A DNA stretch of 64,000 nt, from positions 434,001 to 498,000 of the forward strand of contig NZ_CADDWJ010000002.1 in NCBI RefSeq assembly GCF_902809855.1. The letters are read 5' to 3'. This document shows, piece by piece, positions 1 to 9,234 of this stretch. Position 1 is the first letter of the stretch, and every line of letters begins with the position of its first letter. The position numbers and the translations under genes were made by a program. The notes beneath the pieces are model-generated. The model was not told where the DNA came from, did no database searches, and saw only the letters and a list, made by a program, of their open reading frames with translations. This DNA is from Acinetobacter sp. Marseille-Q1618. Lineage in GTDB: Bacteria > Pseudomonadota > Gammaproteobacteria > Pseudomonadales > Moraxellaceae.

Positions 1-330
1 TTTCTTTTGCTCAGTTTCAGACGGTAATGAAATCACCACGGTTTGCGCTGCGGGTGGTGAATACATACGAAGTTGCGTCACAGCACGTGTACCAATCTGT
101 GCGGTTGCACCAAAGGTTTGTTGCTCAATTAACAAACGCCCCCATTCTGCATTAATGGTTTCTCTTTCACGCATATAACCATTTAGTTCTCGGAAATCAT
201 GCCGATAAGCAAAAACTTGCAGCACCACCATAAATGCACTGCCTAATACCAACAACAACAACGCAGCATAAAATATTGCTTTTTTTACGGCCAGTCGGTT
301 GTTTCGCTCTTCTACAATTTCTTCTTTCAT
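1..330 (-). CDS. ftsL: Cell division protein FtsL (3' end off window)
   Basis: Bitopic inner-membrane protein of the divisome, which with FtsB and FtsQ helps activate septal peptidoglycan synthesis. Reading the minus strand from the ATG at 330 gives 110 codons with no stop before the window edge. A charged N-terminus (MKEEIVEERNN) precedes one hydrophobic segment at about residues 16-35, then a coiled-coil-like periplasmic part containing MRERETINAEWGRLL. The ATG overlaps the rsmH stop codon (ATGA), so the two are translationally coupled. The position directly after rsmH is the usual start of the division and cell wall cluster. The identification rests on context, topology and size, because FtsL sequences are poorly conserved. 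Confidence 0.9.
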   Translation of the reverse strand, partial: MKEEIVEERNNRLAVKKAIFYAALLLLVLGSAFMVVLQVFAYRHDFRELNGYMRERETINAEWGRLLIEQQTFGATAQIGTRAVTQLRMYSPPAAQTVVISLPSETEQKK

Positions 331-1253
331 TCTGCGCCTTTCTGTTCTAAGCGTTCTGCGACACGAAGCCAAGCACTGCGTGAACGTGGATTTTCCTTCA
401 CTTCAGCTTCACTTGCACGCACACGATCAATTTTTTTCAAACGACGAGTATCTTGCACTTTTTGAGGTAAGCCCCAACCATTATCCTCTGCTAAGGTCGA
501 TTCTTTTTGTATAAACTGTTTAATAATTCGATCTTCTAAAGAATGAAAACTAATCACCGCTAAACGTCCATGCGCTTTTAATACCTCAACTGCTTGAGGT
601 AAGAAAGCATGCACATCATCCAGCTCTTTATTGATTTCAATCCGAATCGCTTGGAAAGTACGTGTTGCAGCATGTTTATTTTTTTCCCATTTCGGGTGAG
701 CAACTTTCACGATTTCAGCCAACTGTGCTGTAGTTTCAATATATCCCGCCTGTTTAATCGCTTTGGCAATACGACGACTATAACGCTCTTCACCATACTG
801 AAAAATGACATTAGCTAAATGTTCTTCATCCACATCGACCAACCATTCAGCCGCAGTTTGACCTTGTGAATTATCCATCCGCATATCCAAAGGTCCATCT
901 TTCATAAAGCTAAAACCACGTTCTGCCTGATCAAGTTGCGGTGAAGACACGCCCAAATCTGCCATAACACCATCGACCTGATCAATGCCACGTTGTTGTA
1001 GTTCTTGTTGTAAGTCAGCAAAGCTTGCGTGAATGATTTTAAATCTCGGATCTTGTTGTTCAAGTTCAGCACCCACAGCCAAAGCTTGTGGGTCTTTATC
1101 AAAAGCAAAAACTTGTGAATTTTCATCTAACTTAGACAATAATAATCGGGTATGACCACCACGTCCAAAAGTCCCATCAATATAGATTCCTGTATTTCGG
1201 TCAGCAAGGAGTGCATCAACAGTTTCATGTAGTAATACAGAAATATGGGACAT
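327..1253 (-). CDS. rsmH: 16S rRNA (cytosine(1402)-N(4))-methyltransferase RsmH
   Basis: SAM-dependent enzyme that N4-methylates C1402 in the ribosomal P site, formerly called MraW. The 308-residue length is typical. The start MSHISVLLHETVDAL, the SAM-binding loop GTFGRGGHT, the segment DLGVSSPQLD and the C-terminal NPRSRSAWLRVAE are family hallmarks. It lies immediately upstream of ftsL with a 4-nt stop/start overlap. No mraZ gene is visible upstream: the 275 bp before it lead only to the sbp terminator. Transcription of the division cluster therefore probably begins in that gap. Confidence 0.97.
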   Translation of the reverse strand: MSHISVLLHETVDALLADRNTGIYIDGTFGRGGHTRLLLSKLDENSQVFAFDKDPQALAVGAELEQQDPRFKIIHASFADLQQELQQRGIDQVDGVMADLGVSSPQLDQAERGFSFMKDGPLDMRMDNSQGQTAAEWLVDVDEEHLANVIFQYGEERYSRRIAKAIKQAGYIETTAQLAEIVKVAHPKWEKNKHAATRTFQAIRIEINKELDDVHAFLPQAVEVLKAHGRLAVISFHSLEDRIIKQFIQKESTLAEDNGWGLPQKVQDTRRLKKIDRVRASEAEVKENPRSRSAWLRVAERLEQKGAE

Positions 1254-1477
1254 AAGTTCAGGTTCAATTCAGTCAGAAAATGTAACTGCACATTATTACC
1301 TTGTTTTGTCAAAGCTCCAAACGTCTTTTTGTAGGAAAATATTACTTTCGATGGGGAAAACCGTTTTATCAGCTTATTTAGCGCATTACTGTACACTGTT
1401 TAAGCAAATTATCATTGAATGCTTTGATTTTATGAGTCGTATAGAAATTAATATTGCTATTTCCCTTATAAAACAAT

Positions 1478-1506
1478 AAAAAAACCTCCACAAATGGAGG
1501 TTTTCA
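1478..1506 (-). terminator. Rho-independent terminator after first sbp
   Basis: Perfect 10-bp stem (AAAACCTCCA / TGGAGGTTTT) with a CAAA loop. On the minus strand it is followed by a run of U, 23 nt after the sbp stop codon. Confidence 0.85.
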
Positions 1507-1528
1507 ATAAAATCTTTATAATTTTTGC

Positions 1529-2545
1529 TTAACGCTTATCATTATAAATTTGATCAAACACACCACCATTTACGAAGTGAGTTTGTTGCGCTTTAGGCCA
1601 ACCACCAAAGACTTCATCAATGGTAAATGTTTTTAATTTCGGGAATTGTTTTGCATATTTCGCTAAAACTTTCTCATTACGTGGACGGTAGAAATGTTTT
1701 GCCGCCATTTCCTGACCAATTGGAGAATATAAATAGTTAATATAACCTGTTGCTAACCATTTATTGCCATTTTTCGCCACAGTTTTGTCCACAATCGCAA
1801 CCGAAGGCTCAGTCAAAATAGACATAGATGGATAGATAATATCGAATTTATTACCTAAAGTTTTTTTACTGATCATGGCTTCATTTTCCCAAGTCAGCAA
1901 TACATCGCCGATACCACGTTCAGCAAATGTCGTCATCGAAGCACGTGCTGCAGGATCCATGACTTTCACGTTATGGTACATTTTAGACACGAATTCACGT
2001 GCTTTAGCATCGTTACCACCCGGTTGTTTCAGCGCATAACCCCACGCAGACAAATAAATCCAACGCGGCAATCCGCCTGTTTTCGGATTTGGTGTGATGA
2101 TTTGCACACCCGGCTTGGTCAAATCAGTCCAATCTTTAATGTGTTTTGGATTGCCTTTGCGCACCATAAACACGATCGTTGAGGTATAAGGCGCTGAGTT
2201 ATGTGGAAATTCTTTTTGCCAACCTTTATCAATTTGACCTGATTTTACGATTTCTTCAATGTCATTTGCCAAAGCAAGAGTCACCACATCGCCTTTTAAG
2301 CCATCTACAACTGAACGCGCTTGCTTGCCAGAACCACCATGGGATTGTTTAAAATTTACAGTATGCCCTGTACGGCTTTTCCAATATGTACCAAATGATT
2401 TATTGAATTCATCGTAAAATTCACGTGTAGCATCATAAGATACGTTTAAAAATTGACGGTCCGCAGCATGGGTAGCATTAGAGGTTACTGCCACACCAGT
2501 TGCGAGCAATGCAACGTGTAGCCATGTTTTAAATTGAACTTTCAT
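1529..2545 (-). CDS. sbp: Sulfate ABC transporter substrate-binding protein (copy 1)
   Basis: Periplasmic receptor that delivers sulfate (or thiosulfate) to a CysTWA-type importer. It has 338 residues with a Sec signal peptide ending near THAADRQF. The mature part begins LNVSYDATREFYDEFN and contains [14 protein letters not shown], the binding-loop signature of Sbp/CysP proteins. The near-identical tandem copy lies upstream at 2790-3788, with a terminator between the two, so each probably has its own promoter. No permease or ATPase genes are in the window. Sulfate versus thiosulfate preference cannot be told from the sequence. Confidence 0.93.
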   Translation of the reverse strand: MKVQFKTWLHVALLATGVAVTSNATHAADRQFLNVSYDATREFYDEFNKSFGTYWKSRTGHTVNFKQSHGGSGKQARSVVDGLKGDVVTLALANDIEEIVKSGQIDKGWQKEFPHNSAPYTSTIVFMVRKGNPKHIKDWTDLTKPGVQIITPNPKTGGLPRWIYLSAWGYALKQPGGNDAKAREFVSKMYHNVKVMDPAARASMTTFAERGIGDVLLTWENEAMISKKTLGNKFDIIYPSMSILTEPSVAIVDKTVAKNGNKWLATGYINYLYSPIGQEMAAKHFYRPRNEKVLAKYAKQFPKLKTFTIDEVFGGWPKAQQTHFVNGGVFDQIYNDKR

Positions 2546-2735
2546 GACATTTCAGCACTAAAATCTTGAATTGTGCTAAATATATGAAATAAGCAGATAA
2601 ACCGCAATTTAATAATTTTTGCTCAAATTGTATTTTTATAAATCAATTCTGTGTTAATCAATTGTTTCTATTTATAAAAATATTAAAACAATATACTTAT
2701 TTATATTTTATAGATTTTTTAGCATTACTTATACA

Positions 2736-2764
2736 AAAAAGAGAATTAAAAAAATTCTCTTTTT
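2736..2764. terminator. Terminator between the two sbp genes
   Basis: Inverted repeat AAAAAGAGAATT / AATTCTCTTTTT with a short A-rich loop, 26 nt after the stop of the second sbp copy. U-tracts exist in both directions. Confidence 0.7.
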
Positions 2765-2789
2765 GTCTTTTTTGAACTATCAAATCATC

Positions 2790-3788
2790 TTATTTTTCAG
2801 ATGAAATTTGATCGTAAATCGCCCCATTCACAAAATGAGTTTGTTGCGCTTTTGCCCAACCGCCAAAAACATCATTGATGGTAAATAATTTAATTTTTGG
2901 AAATTTAGATGCATATTTAGCTGCTACTTGAGCATTACGAGGACGGAAATGATATTTTGCAGCCAACTCTTGCCCTTGCGGAGAATATAAATAATTTAAA
3001 TAACCTTTGGCTAAATTACGATTCCCATCTTTATCCACATTTTTATCTACGATTGCTACTGAAGGCTCTGCCAAAATAGAAATAGAAGGATAAACAATTT
3101 GATATTTATCTTTATCAGGTCCAGAAGTTGCCAAAATCGCTTCATTTTCCCAAGATAGCAATACATCACCAATGCCACGCTCGGCAAAAGTCGTTAGCGA
3201 ACCTCGTGCGCCTGAGTCTAAGACTTTGACATTTTTATAGAGTTTTTTGACCAATTCACGTGCTTTGGCATCATTTCCACCCGGCTGTTTCAGTGCATAT
3301 CCCCATGCGGATAAATAAATCCAGCGTGGTGCACCCCCTGTTTTAGGATTTGGGGTAATAATTTCAACGCCCGGCTTAGTTAAGTCATTCCAATCTTTAA
3401 TATTTTTAGGATTTCCTTTACGCACTAAGAAAACCACTGTAGATGTATATGGTGCTGAATTATTTGGAAATTCTTTTTGCCAATCTTTTTCAATCAAACC
3501 TGCTTTGACAATTTCATCAATATCATTTGCCAAAGCCAAGGTCACGACATCTGCTTGTAAACCATCAATCACTGAACGCGCTTGCTTGCCAGAACCGCCA
3601 TGAGATTGTTTAAATTCGATAGTTTGTCCTGTGTGCTGCTTCCAAAAAGTACCAAAACTTTTATTATATTCTTGATAAAACTCTCGTGTTGGATCATAGG
3701 ATACGTTTAAAAAATCTTTTGCAGCATAAGCACTTAAACTAGTTAACCCAACTAAGCTGAATACACTTGCCAATATCATTTTTTTCAT
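2790..3788 (-). CDS. sbp: Sulfate ABC transporter substrate-binding protein (copy 2)
   Basis: Tandem paralogue of the preceding sbp: 332 residues with signal peptide [22 protein letters not shown]. The mature part begins [20 protein letters not shown] and has the same [14 protein letters not shown] ligand loop and the same C-terminal [21 protein letters not shown]. The copies differ mainly in signal peptide and scattered substitutions, which points to an old duplication rather than a recent one. Separate intergenic regions (244 bp and 375 bp) suggest independent regulation, perhaps by sulfur supply, but no operator was recognised. It probably shares a permease encoded elsewhere. Confidence 0.92.
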   Translation of the reverse strand: MKKMILASVFSLVGLTSLSAYAAKDFLNVSYDPTREFYQEYNKSFGTFWKQHTGQTIEFKQSHGGSGKQARSVIDGLQADVVTLALANDIDEIVKAGLIEKDWQKEFPNNSAPYTSTVVFLVRKGNPKNIKDWNDLTKPGVEIITPNPKTGGAPRWIYLSAWGYALKQPGGNDAKARELVKKLYKNVKVLDSGARGSLTTFAERGIGDVLLSWENEAILATSGPDKDKYQIVYPSISILAEPSVAIVDKNVDKDGNRNLAKGYLNYLYSPQGQELAAKYHFRPRNAQVAAKYASKFPKIKLFTINDVFGGWAKAQQTHFVNGAIYDQISSEK

Positions 3789-4163
3789 TTTAATTTCACA
3801 GGATTGGTTTTTAGATTGAGCTTACTTTATTGTTTAGTTTTTTATTTTACAATCATATGGTTATAACAATATATCAAATCAATAGCTGTATTTTAGATAT
3901 CTTTTTCTTGTATAACTTTATTCAAAAACAAGTATTTTAAATTTAGAGAAAAATGTATACTCCTTCACAATAACTACACATTTGTTTGCTAATAATACGC
4001 TGCTCTTACAAATACATCGTATTTTTGATTTAAAGCGACAAAAAATGTCATTTTTGTAAAAATATGTGACGCTATTGTACATATTGTGACTATTTATGGT
4101 TAAAATATGGCGGTGAGAGGAATTCTTAAACTAAAAATAATGTCCTTGGTGGGGGGGAATACA
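3789..4163. other. Intergenic region between divergent sbp and small exported protein gene
   Basis: 375 bp, strongly AT-rich, with no credible ORF or RNA. It must hold divergent promoters, but no convincing -35/-10 pair was found. The dyad GACA-AAAAA-TGTC lies at 4037-4049, about 115 bp before the downstream start, and a similar one precedes the gene at 38844. Confidence 0.5.
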
Positions 4164-4475
4164 ATGAATTTACAGATGATTAAATTATTTACATTAAGTT
4201 TAACTTTAGGTCTTGGTATGCAAGTTACACAAGCTGCTGCGATTACTAAAAGCCAAGCAACAGTTGCGCCATCACAAGTGATGACTGAAAAACTTTCTCC
4301 TATTGAAAAAGCCTTAAATCAGCAAAAACGTGAAGGCAATAAAGTGTTATCGAATCCAGATGATCTTAAAGTCTTTACCTCATTAAAAAGTACGGCGTCA
4401 CAGAATTTTTTAGCGGAACAACATCAACGTTTTTCTCGCTTGGTGCAAGCCATTTTCCAACCACATAGCTCTTAA
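4164..4475 (+). CDS. Small exported protein of unknown function
   Basis: I do not recognise this 103-residue protein. The ATG at 4164 is preferred over the upstream in-frame ATG at 4107 because a G-rich Shine-Dalgarno stretch lies just before it and it opens directly into a Sec signal peptide (MNLQMIKLFTLSLTLGLG, cleavage likely near TQA/AA). The mature part is about 80 residues, basic and helical, with KLSPIEKALNQQKREGNKV and a C-terminal HQRFSRLVQAIFQ. There are no cysteines or metal motifs. The gene stands alone between divergent sbp and gltX. It is probably a genus-restricted periplasmic protein. Confidence 0.7.
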   Translation: MNLQMIKLFTLSLTLGLGMQVTQAAAITKSQATVAPSQVMTEKLSPIEKALNQQKREGNKVLSNPDDLKVFTSLKSTASQNFLAEQHQRFSRLVQAIFQPHSS

Positions 4476-4553
4476 TTTTTAAAACTTTTAACGGCTCAAT
4501 ATACTTATCCCCCTGAGAATGAGCCTGCCCGATTGTTTATTGGTGAATTAACC

Positions 4554-4582
4554 CTTAAGCGATTGGGCTTTTTCGTTATAAT
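4554..4582 (+). promoter_or_regulatory. Candidate gltX promoter
   Basis: Perfect -10 TATAAT at 4577-4582, 35 bp before the gltX ATG. The -35 is poor (CTTAAG or TTAAGC with 16-17 bp spacing). Confidence 0.5.
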
Positions 4583-4616
4583 AGTTCCCAATTTACATTC
4601 TGAATAATAGTTGACT

Positions 4617-6125
4617 ATGACCGTTCGTACTCGTATTGCACCTTCTCCTACAGGTTTCCCTCATGTAGGAACAGCGTATATCGCTTTATTTAACCTATGT
4701 TTTGCCAAGCAAAATGGCGGTGAATTTATTTTGCGTATCGAAGATACAGATCAACTACGCTCAACTCCTGAATCTGAAAAAATGATCTTAGATTCACTAC
4801 GTTGGTTAGGCTTAAACTGGTCTGAAGGTCCTGATGTGGGCGGTCCTCATGCCCCATATCGTCAGTCTGAACGCATGGATATTTATAAAAAATATGCGTT
4901 GGACTTGGTTGAAAAAGGTCACGCTTTTTACTGTTTTGCGACAGCAGAAGAATTAGATCAAATGCGTGCAGAACAACAAGCACGTGGTGAAACACCACGT
5001 TACGATGGTCGTGGTTTATTACTTTCAGAAGAAGAAGTGCAACGTCGCTTGGCTGCGGGTGAAGCGCATGTGATCCGTATGAAAGTGCCTGAAGATGGTA
5101 TTTGTAAATTTAACGATATGCTACGTGGTGAAGTTGAAATCCCGTGGGCGCAAGTTGATATGCAAATTTTACTAAAAACTGATGGATTGCCTACCTATCA
5201 CCTAGCTAACGTGGTTGATGACCATTTAATGCAAATTACCCATGTTATCCGTGGTGAAGAGTGGATTCCATCTGCGCCAAAACACCAATTATTGTATCAA
5301 TATTTTGGTTGGGACATGCCTGTACTTTGCCATATGCCATTGTTACGTAACCCAGATAAATCAAAACTGTCTAAACGTAAAAACCCAACTTCGATCAATT
5401 ATTACAAAGACATCGGCGTACTGCCTGAAGCATTGTTAAACTATTTAGGTCGTATGGGTTGGTCAATGCCTGATGAACGTGAAAAGTTCACTTTGGCTGA
5501 AATGATCGAGAACTTTGATATTCAACGGGTATCTTTGGGTGGCCCGATCTTTGATGTAGAAAAACTGAATTGGTTAAATGGTCAATGGATCAAAGGTTTA
5601 ACCCCTGCTGAATTATTGAATACCCTATTGGCTTGGAAGTCTGATCGTCAAACCTTAGAAGAAATTGCAGCAGCGATTCAACCTCGTATCAATTTACTGT
5701 CTGAAGCAGTGAATTGGGCTGGTTTTTATTTCAACCAATTTCCAACGATTAGCAAAGAGCAGTTTGAAAGCAAGAAATTAACTGAGGAACAAGTTCGTCA
5801 AAGCTTACAATTTGCAATTTGGCGCTTAGAAAGTATGTTTACTTGGAACAATGATACTGTCAGCCAGACTTTAATGGATTTGGCAAATCAAATGGGTATC
5901 AAACTACGTGACTTTATGCCAACTTTCTTTATTGCAATTGCTGGTTCTACGTCTTCAACACCCGTGATGCAATCTATGGTCACCATTGGACCTGATTTAA
6001 CCTTTGCACGTTTACGTCATGCACTTGAAGTCGTAGGCGGGCCAAGTAAAAAAGAAGTAAAAGTATGGGAAAAACTCAATGAAAGCTTAAAATTGCCGAA
6101 AAATGATGCAGTTGATCAAGCTTAA
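4617..6125 (+). CDS. gltX: Glutamate-tRNA ligase
   Basis: Class I aminoacyl-tRNA synthetase that charges tRNA-Glu in the cytoplasm. The 502-residue protein starts at the ATG giving [13 protein letters not shown]; an in-frame TTG six bases upstream is unlikely. The HIGH-equivalent is PHVGT at residues 15-19 and the KMSKS-equivalent is KLSKR at 250-254. The region that carries the zinc-binding Cys cluster in E. coli GltX retains only one Cys here (FYCF, about residue 106), so this is a zinc-less type. The cognate tRNA-Glu gene follows 92 bp downstream on the same strand, so enzyme and substrate genes may be co-transcribed. Confidence 0.97.
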   Translation: MTVRTRIAPSPTGFPHVGTAYIALFNLCFAKQNGGEFILRIEDTDQLRSTPESEKMILDSLRWLGLNWSEGPDVGGPHAPYRQSERMDIYKKYALDLVEKGHAFYCFATAEELDQMRAEQQARGETPRYDGRGLLLSEEEVQRRLAAGEAHVIRMKVPEDGICKFNDMLRGEVEIPWAQVDMQILLKTDGLPTYHLANVVDDHLMQITHVIRGEEWIPSAPKHQLLYQYFGWDMPVLCHMPLLRNPDKSKLSKRKNPTSINYYKDIGVLPEALLNYLGRMGWSMPDEREKFTLAEMIENFDIQRVSLGGPIFDVEKLNWLNGQWIKGLTPAELLNTLLAWKSDRQTLEEIAAAIQPRINLLSEAVNWAGFYFNQFPTISKEQFESKKLTEEQVRQSLQFAIWRLESMFTWNNDTVSQTLMDLANQMGIKLRDFMPTFFIAIAGSTSSTPVMQSMVTIGPDLTFARLRHALEVVGGPSKKEVKVWEKLNESLKLPKNDAVDQA

Positions 6126-6217
6126 TTGATTTTTTAGTTGACGAGGCAGCGTTATATCCATAATATAGCGCTCACACAGAGACAAGGTCTTAACCATCTT
6201 ACTGTGTTGCCTCATAA

Positions 6218-6293
6218 GTTCCTATCGTCTAGAGGCCTAGGACATCGCCCTTTCACGGCGGTAACCGGGGTTCGAATCCCCGTAGGAACGCCA
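6218..6293 (+). tRNA. tRNA-Glu (UUC)
   Basis: A 76-nt cloverleaf with CCA encoded, anticodon TTC in the loop CTTTCAC, T-arm GGGGTTCGAATCCCC and acceptor GTTCCTA pairing with TAGGAAC. It lies directly after gltX and is followed by a terminator. Confidence 0.97.
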
Positions 6294-6300
6294 AATTCGA

Positions 6301-6334
6301 AAAAGCCACTGACACATTCAGTGGCTTTTTTATT
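6301..6334 (+). terminator. Terminator of tRNA-Glu
   Basis: AAAAGCCACTGA / TCAGTGGCTTTTTT hairpin with a U-tract, 7 nt after the tRNA CCA end. Confidence 0.9.
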
Positions 6335-6398
6335 GACTAAAATTTCTTATTTTCTCATCTATCCGCTAAAATCAACATTAGAAAATATCTGTGGAGTT

Positions 6399-6746
6399 AT
6401 GATGCAATACCGTTGCCCAAAATGTCAAAGTGCTAAAATTCTTCCTGTTGCCAATGGTGATACTGCGGCTGTACGCCCTGTTGTCCCAAAAAGCTTAGTC
6501 ATTTTGATTCCTGCATTATTTATTTTATTACTTTTAGTGGTCATTAGCGTGGTGTTGTGGCTGTTTAGCGATGGTGCAGGTCAAACCTTACAAATTGCAA
6601 CCGTCGTCGCTTTTCTTATTTGTGCTGTTGCTGGAGTTTTATTCTGGCGTGATCTTCCAGATTTTAAAATCTCGATGCAATCTTTTATGAATGCCAATAA
6701 ACACTGGAAATGCCGTGAATGTAATCATGAGTGGCATATTCAATAA
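6399..6746 (+). CDS. Small membrane protein with split zinc ribbon
   Basis: Protein of about 115 residues (ATG at 6399 or 6402) with no assigned function. It has CPKC near the N-terminus and CREC near the C-terminus (KCRECNHEWHIQ); together they could make a four-Cys zinc ribbon. Between them are two hydrophobic segments, about residues 30-52 and 58-76. Both Cys pairs would therefore sit on the same, probably cytoplasmic, face. A longer reading frame running back through tRNA-Glu is spurious. The preceding GTGGAG can serve as ribosome binding site. Confidence 0.75.
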   Translation: MMQYRCPKCQSAKILPVANGDTAAVRPVVPKSLVILIPALFILLLLVVISVVLWLFSDGAGQTLQIATVVAFLICAVAGVLFWRDLPDFKISMQSFMNANKHWKCRECNHEWHIQ

Positions 6747-6788
6747 TTCTAAATTTTTAAGATTTAATTACGACACACTCATACTCAC

Positions 6789-7742
6789 TTAATGTGAGTG
6801 CGAGTGTGATTCATCATCATGTGAATGTTGTTCTATCGTTGAATGCTTATGTGAATGTGCCATGCAAACATCATCTTCGATCTGCAGAGTCATTTCCTTA
6901 ATACCATGTGTATGGCTTAGCATTTCTAAAGCTTGTTGATAAAGTAGGTTACGGTCTGCTGTCGGTGCAAATAAATGTACCGTTAAATGCACATTCTTAG
7001 AAGTAATAGCCCATACTTTCAGTTGGTGAATACTCTCTACCCCATCTAAAGCCAATAAATCCTGACGTAATTTTTCAATATCAATTTCCTCAGGCACACC
7101 TTCTAGTAAGATATTGATACTTTGTTTTAATAACATCCAAGCTCGTGGCAATACCCAAAAACCAATCAGCACAGCAATTAAAGTATCAACCCATACCCAA
7201 CCTGTAAAATAAATAATTGCCGCACCAATAATCACCCCCACCGAACCCAAGGCATCACTTAAAACCTCAAGATATGCACCTTTGATGTTTAGACTATCCT
7301 TAGCACTCGACATTAAAATTTTCATAGAAATTAAATTAATGACAAGCCCAATGACTGCAACCAGTAACATTCCAAGGCTTTGAATTTCAGGAGGTTGGCT
7401 AAAACGCTTAAATGCTTCATATACAATATAAATTGCCACCATAAACAACATAGAAGCATTAAAAAGCGCAGCTAAAATTTCAAAACGCTGATAGCCAAAA
7501 GTGCGCTTATCATCTGCAGGTAATTTACCTATTTTTATCGCAACCAATGCAATTGCTAATGCTGCAGCATCGGTAAACATATGCGCTGCATCAGAAAGCA
7601 ATGCCAAGCTTTGTGTCACAAACCCTGCAATCACCTCAATCACTAAAAATGTGGTAGTTAAAATCAGTGCAAAAGTAAGTTTTTTGGCATTTTCCTCTGT
7701 CACGACGGCATGACTATGATCATGTCCATGATGTTCGCTCAT
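6789..7742 (-). CDS. Cation diffusion facilitator, CzcD/ZitB type
   Basis: Proton-coupled efflux of Zn2+ (possibly Co2+/Cd2+) across the inner membrane. The 317 residues contain six predicted membrane helices and a C-terminal cytoplasmic ferredoxin-like domain. The TM2 metal site SDAAHMFTD gives H54 and D58. In TM5 the equivalent pair is E159 and D163 (EVLSD), where YiiP has His and Asp. Both termini are His-rich (HHGHDHSH and the C-terminal HSHDDESHSHSH), typical of zinc-sensing or buffering tails. It stands alone; no MerR-type regulator is adjacent. Substrate is inferred from the family and not shown here. Confidence 0.9.
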   Translation of the reverse strand: MSEHHGHDHSHAVVTEENAKKLTFALILTTTFLVIEVIAGFVTQSLALLSDAAHMFTDAAALAIALVAIKIGKLPADDKRTFGYQRFEILAALFNASMLFMVAIYIVYEAFKRFSQPPEIQSLGMLLVAVIGLVINLISMKILMSSAKDSLNIKGAYLEVLSDALGSVGVIIGAAIIYFTGWVWVDTLIAVLIGFWVLPRAWMLLKQSINILLEGVPEEIDIEKLRQDLLALDGVESIHQLKVWAITSKNVHLTVHLFAPTADRNLLYQQALEMLSHTHGIKEMTLQIEDDVCMAHSHKHSTIEQHSHDDESHSHSH

Positions 7743-8243
7743 TCCAGCTCCTTGTTTTGATTAAAATCGCCAAAAATAGCCAATTAAAGTTTTTAAAGCT
7801 TAATTGATTGTAACGCCTCTACGCCATAAATAAAGCGCAATGCATTTTCACTTGCAAGCAACATAGACGTGAGTAATTCTACTTTATTGCACTTTTACCG
7901 TATTTTCTTTTTATAAACGCCATAGATTTTTCAGCCAAATCATCTTAAAAAATAGAGAATTTCATTGTACTTTGCTGAACAAATATTTTTATTTTTCGGT
8001 CAACGCAATAACTTCTTCAAAATGATTTTTTAACCGTTCAATATATTAATGGATCGTTTTATTCAGTTTTTCAATGTTACATTGTAAATATCCTTTTATA
8101 TAAAAACTTATACATTTAAATATTGACAAATTACAATTTATTATTTGAAAAAGTTTTAAAAAGCGTTACATTAGTAATATCCCAGCTTCATTTGTAGGTT
8201 GGCAATCTCACAACTTTGTTAATGGATTAGCAAGGAGGTTTAT
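7743..8243. other. Intergenic region upstream of Sel1 gene
   Basis: 500 bp, very AT-rich, between the divergent CDF exporter and the Sel1 gene. A TTGACA occurs at 8123-8128 but lacks a good -10 at 16-18 bp. No ORF, RNA or repeat was recognised. Confidence 0.4.
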
Positions 8244-8579
8244 ATGTTAGTGCATATTTTTAAACGCTTTTTAGGAAAATCTTCTCAGCGTTCAACAGTT
8301 GAATCAAATATGGTAAACGATACCTTATCTGTTCAGACTGCGCATAGCGCAGAAGATATTCAAAATACACGTAATGCAATGTGGGCATCGTTGCGTGCAG
8401 CACTACGTGGCGACCAAGAAGCACAGTATCAAATGGGCTTAAATTACCTAAATGGTCAATTAGGTTTAGACCGCAGTTATATTCATGCTGAAAAATGGCT
8501 TGAACAAGCTGCTCATCAAGGTCACCCTTTTGCAAAGGAAGAATTGAAAAAAGCATATAACCAACTGGCATTTTCATAA
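8244..8579 (+). CDS. Sel1-like repeat protein (copy 1)
   Basis: Cytoplasmic protein of 111 residues with no signal peptide. A basic, variable N-terminus of about 45 residues is followed by one to two Sel1/TPR-like repeats: NAMWASLRAALRGDQEAQYQMGLNY, then NGQLGLDRSYIHAEKWLEQAAHQGHPFA. Such repeats form helical pairs for protein-protein contact; the partner is unknown. A strong ribosome binding site (AAGGAGG) lies 7 nt before the ATG. The next gene encodes a clear paralogue with the same YLNGQLGLD core. Confidence 0.8.
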   Translation: MLVHIFKRFLGKSSQRSTVESNMVNDTLSVQTAHSAEDIQNTRNAMWASLRAALRGDQEAQYQMGLNYLNGQLGLDRSYIHAEKWLEQAAHQGHPFAKEELKKAYNQLAFS

Positions 8580-8589
8580 TAGAACAGCT

Positions 8590-8640
8590 TTAGACTTCAA
8601 CCTCATATTTTGGTCAGTATGAAAAAAAGTTGAAGTCTAA
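8590..8640. repeat. 12-bp perfect inverted repeat between Sel1 genes
   Basis: TTAGACTTCAAC at 8590-8601 and its exact complement at 8629-8640, with a 27-nt loop. There is no U-tract, so it is not a typical terminator. It could be a weak attenuator, an mRNA stabiliser or a binding site. Confidence 0.5.
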
Positions 8641-8765
8641 GCCAATAAAAATGTTTGGATGAATAAGCGAGGTTTTGAGCTTGTTAAAATTCTCAGAAAA
8701 AGTAGAAATGGTGGGTTTTTGCTTTTTCTTTCTCAATCACCTTATTGTCTTGCAGGCATAATAAA

Positions 8766-9164
8766 ATGGATTTTAAACAACTGCGTCATTCTATAAAAAA
8801 ATCTATTGTTTCTTATTTTGCAACACACTTTATGCTACATGGTTATCGCCTGTCAGAAGCATTGATGAGTTATCAACGAGCAAAATATTTTGAACATTTG
8901 GCTTTAAATACCTTTTCAAAATACCCAACTACCCTGACTGAATCAGATGAAACCAACCAACGCAATGCGATTTGGTATTTTTTAAATGCCGCTTTGCAAG
9001 GATATAGCACAGCCCAATTTAAACTCGGTATGTTGTATTTAAATGGACAATTAGGGCTAGATCCCAATGAAACTAAAGCAGAAATGTGGTTAAATCTAGC
9101 GGCAAATCAAGGGCATAGTGAAGCTTTAGATGCGCTCAACCAGCTTCAATCACATTACTCATAA
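8766..9164 (+). CDS. Sel1-like repeat protein (copy 2)
   Basis: Protein of 132 residues. The ATG giving MDFKQLRHSIKKS is chosen over an upstream in-frame TTG at 8745, with AGG about 9 nt before it. The C-terminal half (RNAIWYFLNAALQGYSTAQFK and NGQLGLDPNETKAEMWLNLAANQGH) matches copy 1 closely, while the N-terminal half is unrelated, more basic and hydrophobic. Tandem duplication with N-terminal divergence is the likely origin. Function is unknown; the genus has many such small Sel1 proteins. Confidence 0.8.
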   Translation: MDFKQLRHSIKKSIVSYFATHFMLHGYRLSEALMSYQRAKYFEHLALNTFSKYPTTLTESDETNQRNAIWYFLNAALQGYSTAQFKLGMLYLNGQLGLDPNETKAEMWLNLAANQGHSEALDALNQLQSHYS

Positions 9165-9180
9165 AAAACACTAAGCAATA

Positions 9181-9210
9181 AAAAACCAGCTCGAAAGCTG
9201 GTTTATTTTT
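9181..9210. terminator. Bidirectional terminator, Sel1 gene / ettA
   Basis: AAACCAGCT / AGCTGGTTT hairpin with a CGAA tetraloop and A/T runs on both sides, between the convergent genes. Confidence 0.85.
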
Positions 9211-9234
9211 AAATCAGTCGCTTAAAATTAAAAA

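Noticed and set aside
6138..6398. N-terminal extension of the zinc-ribbon protein through tRNA-Glu
   Set aside because: It would translate a tRNA gene and its terminator; the ATG at 6399 has a proper site.
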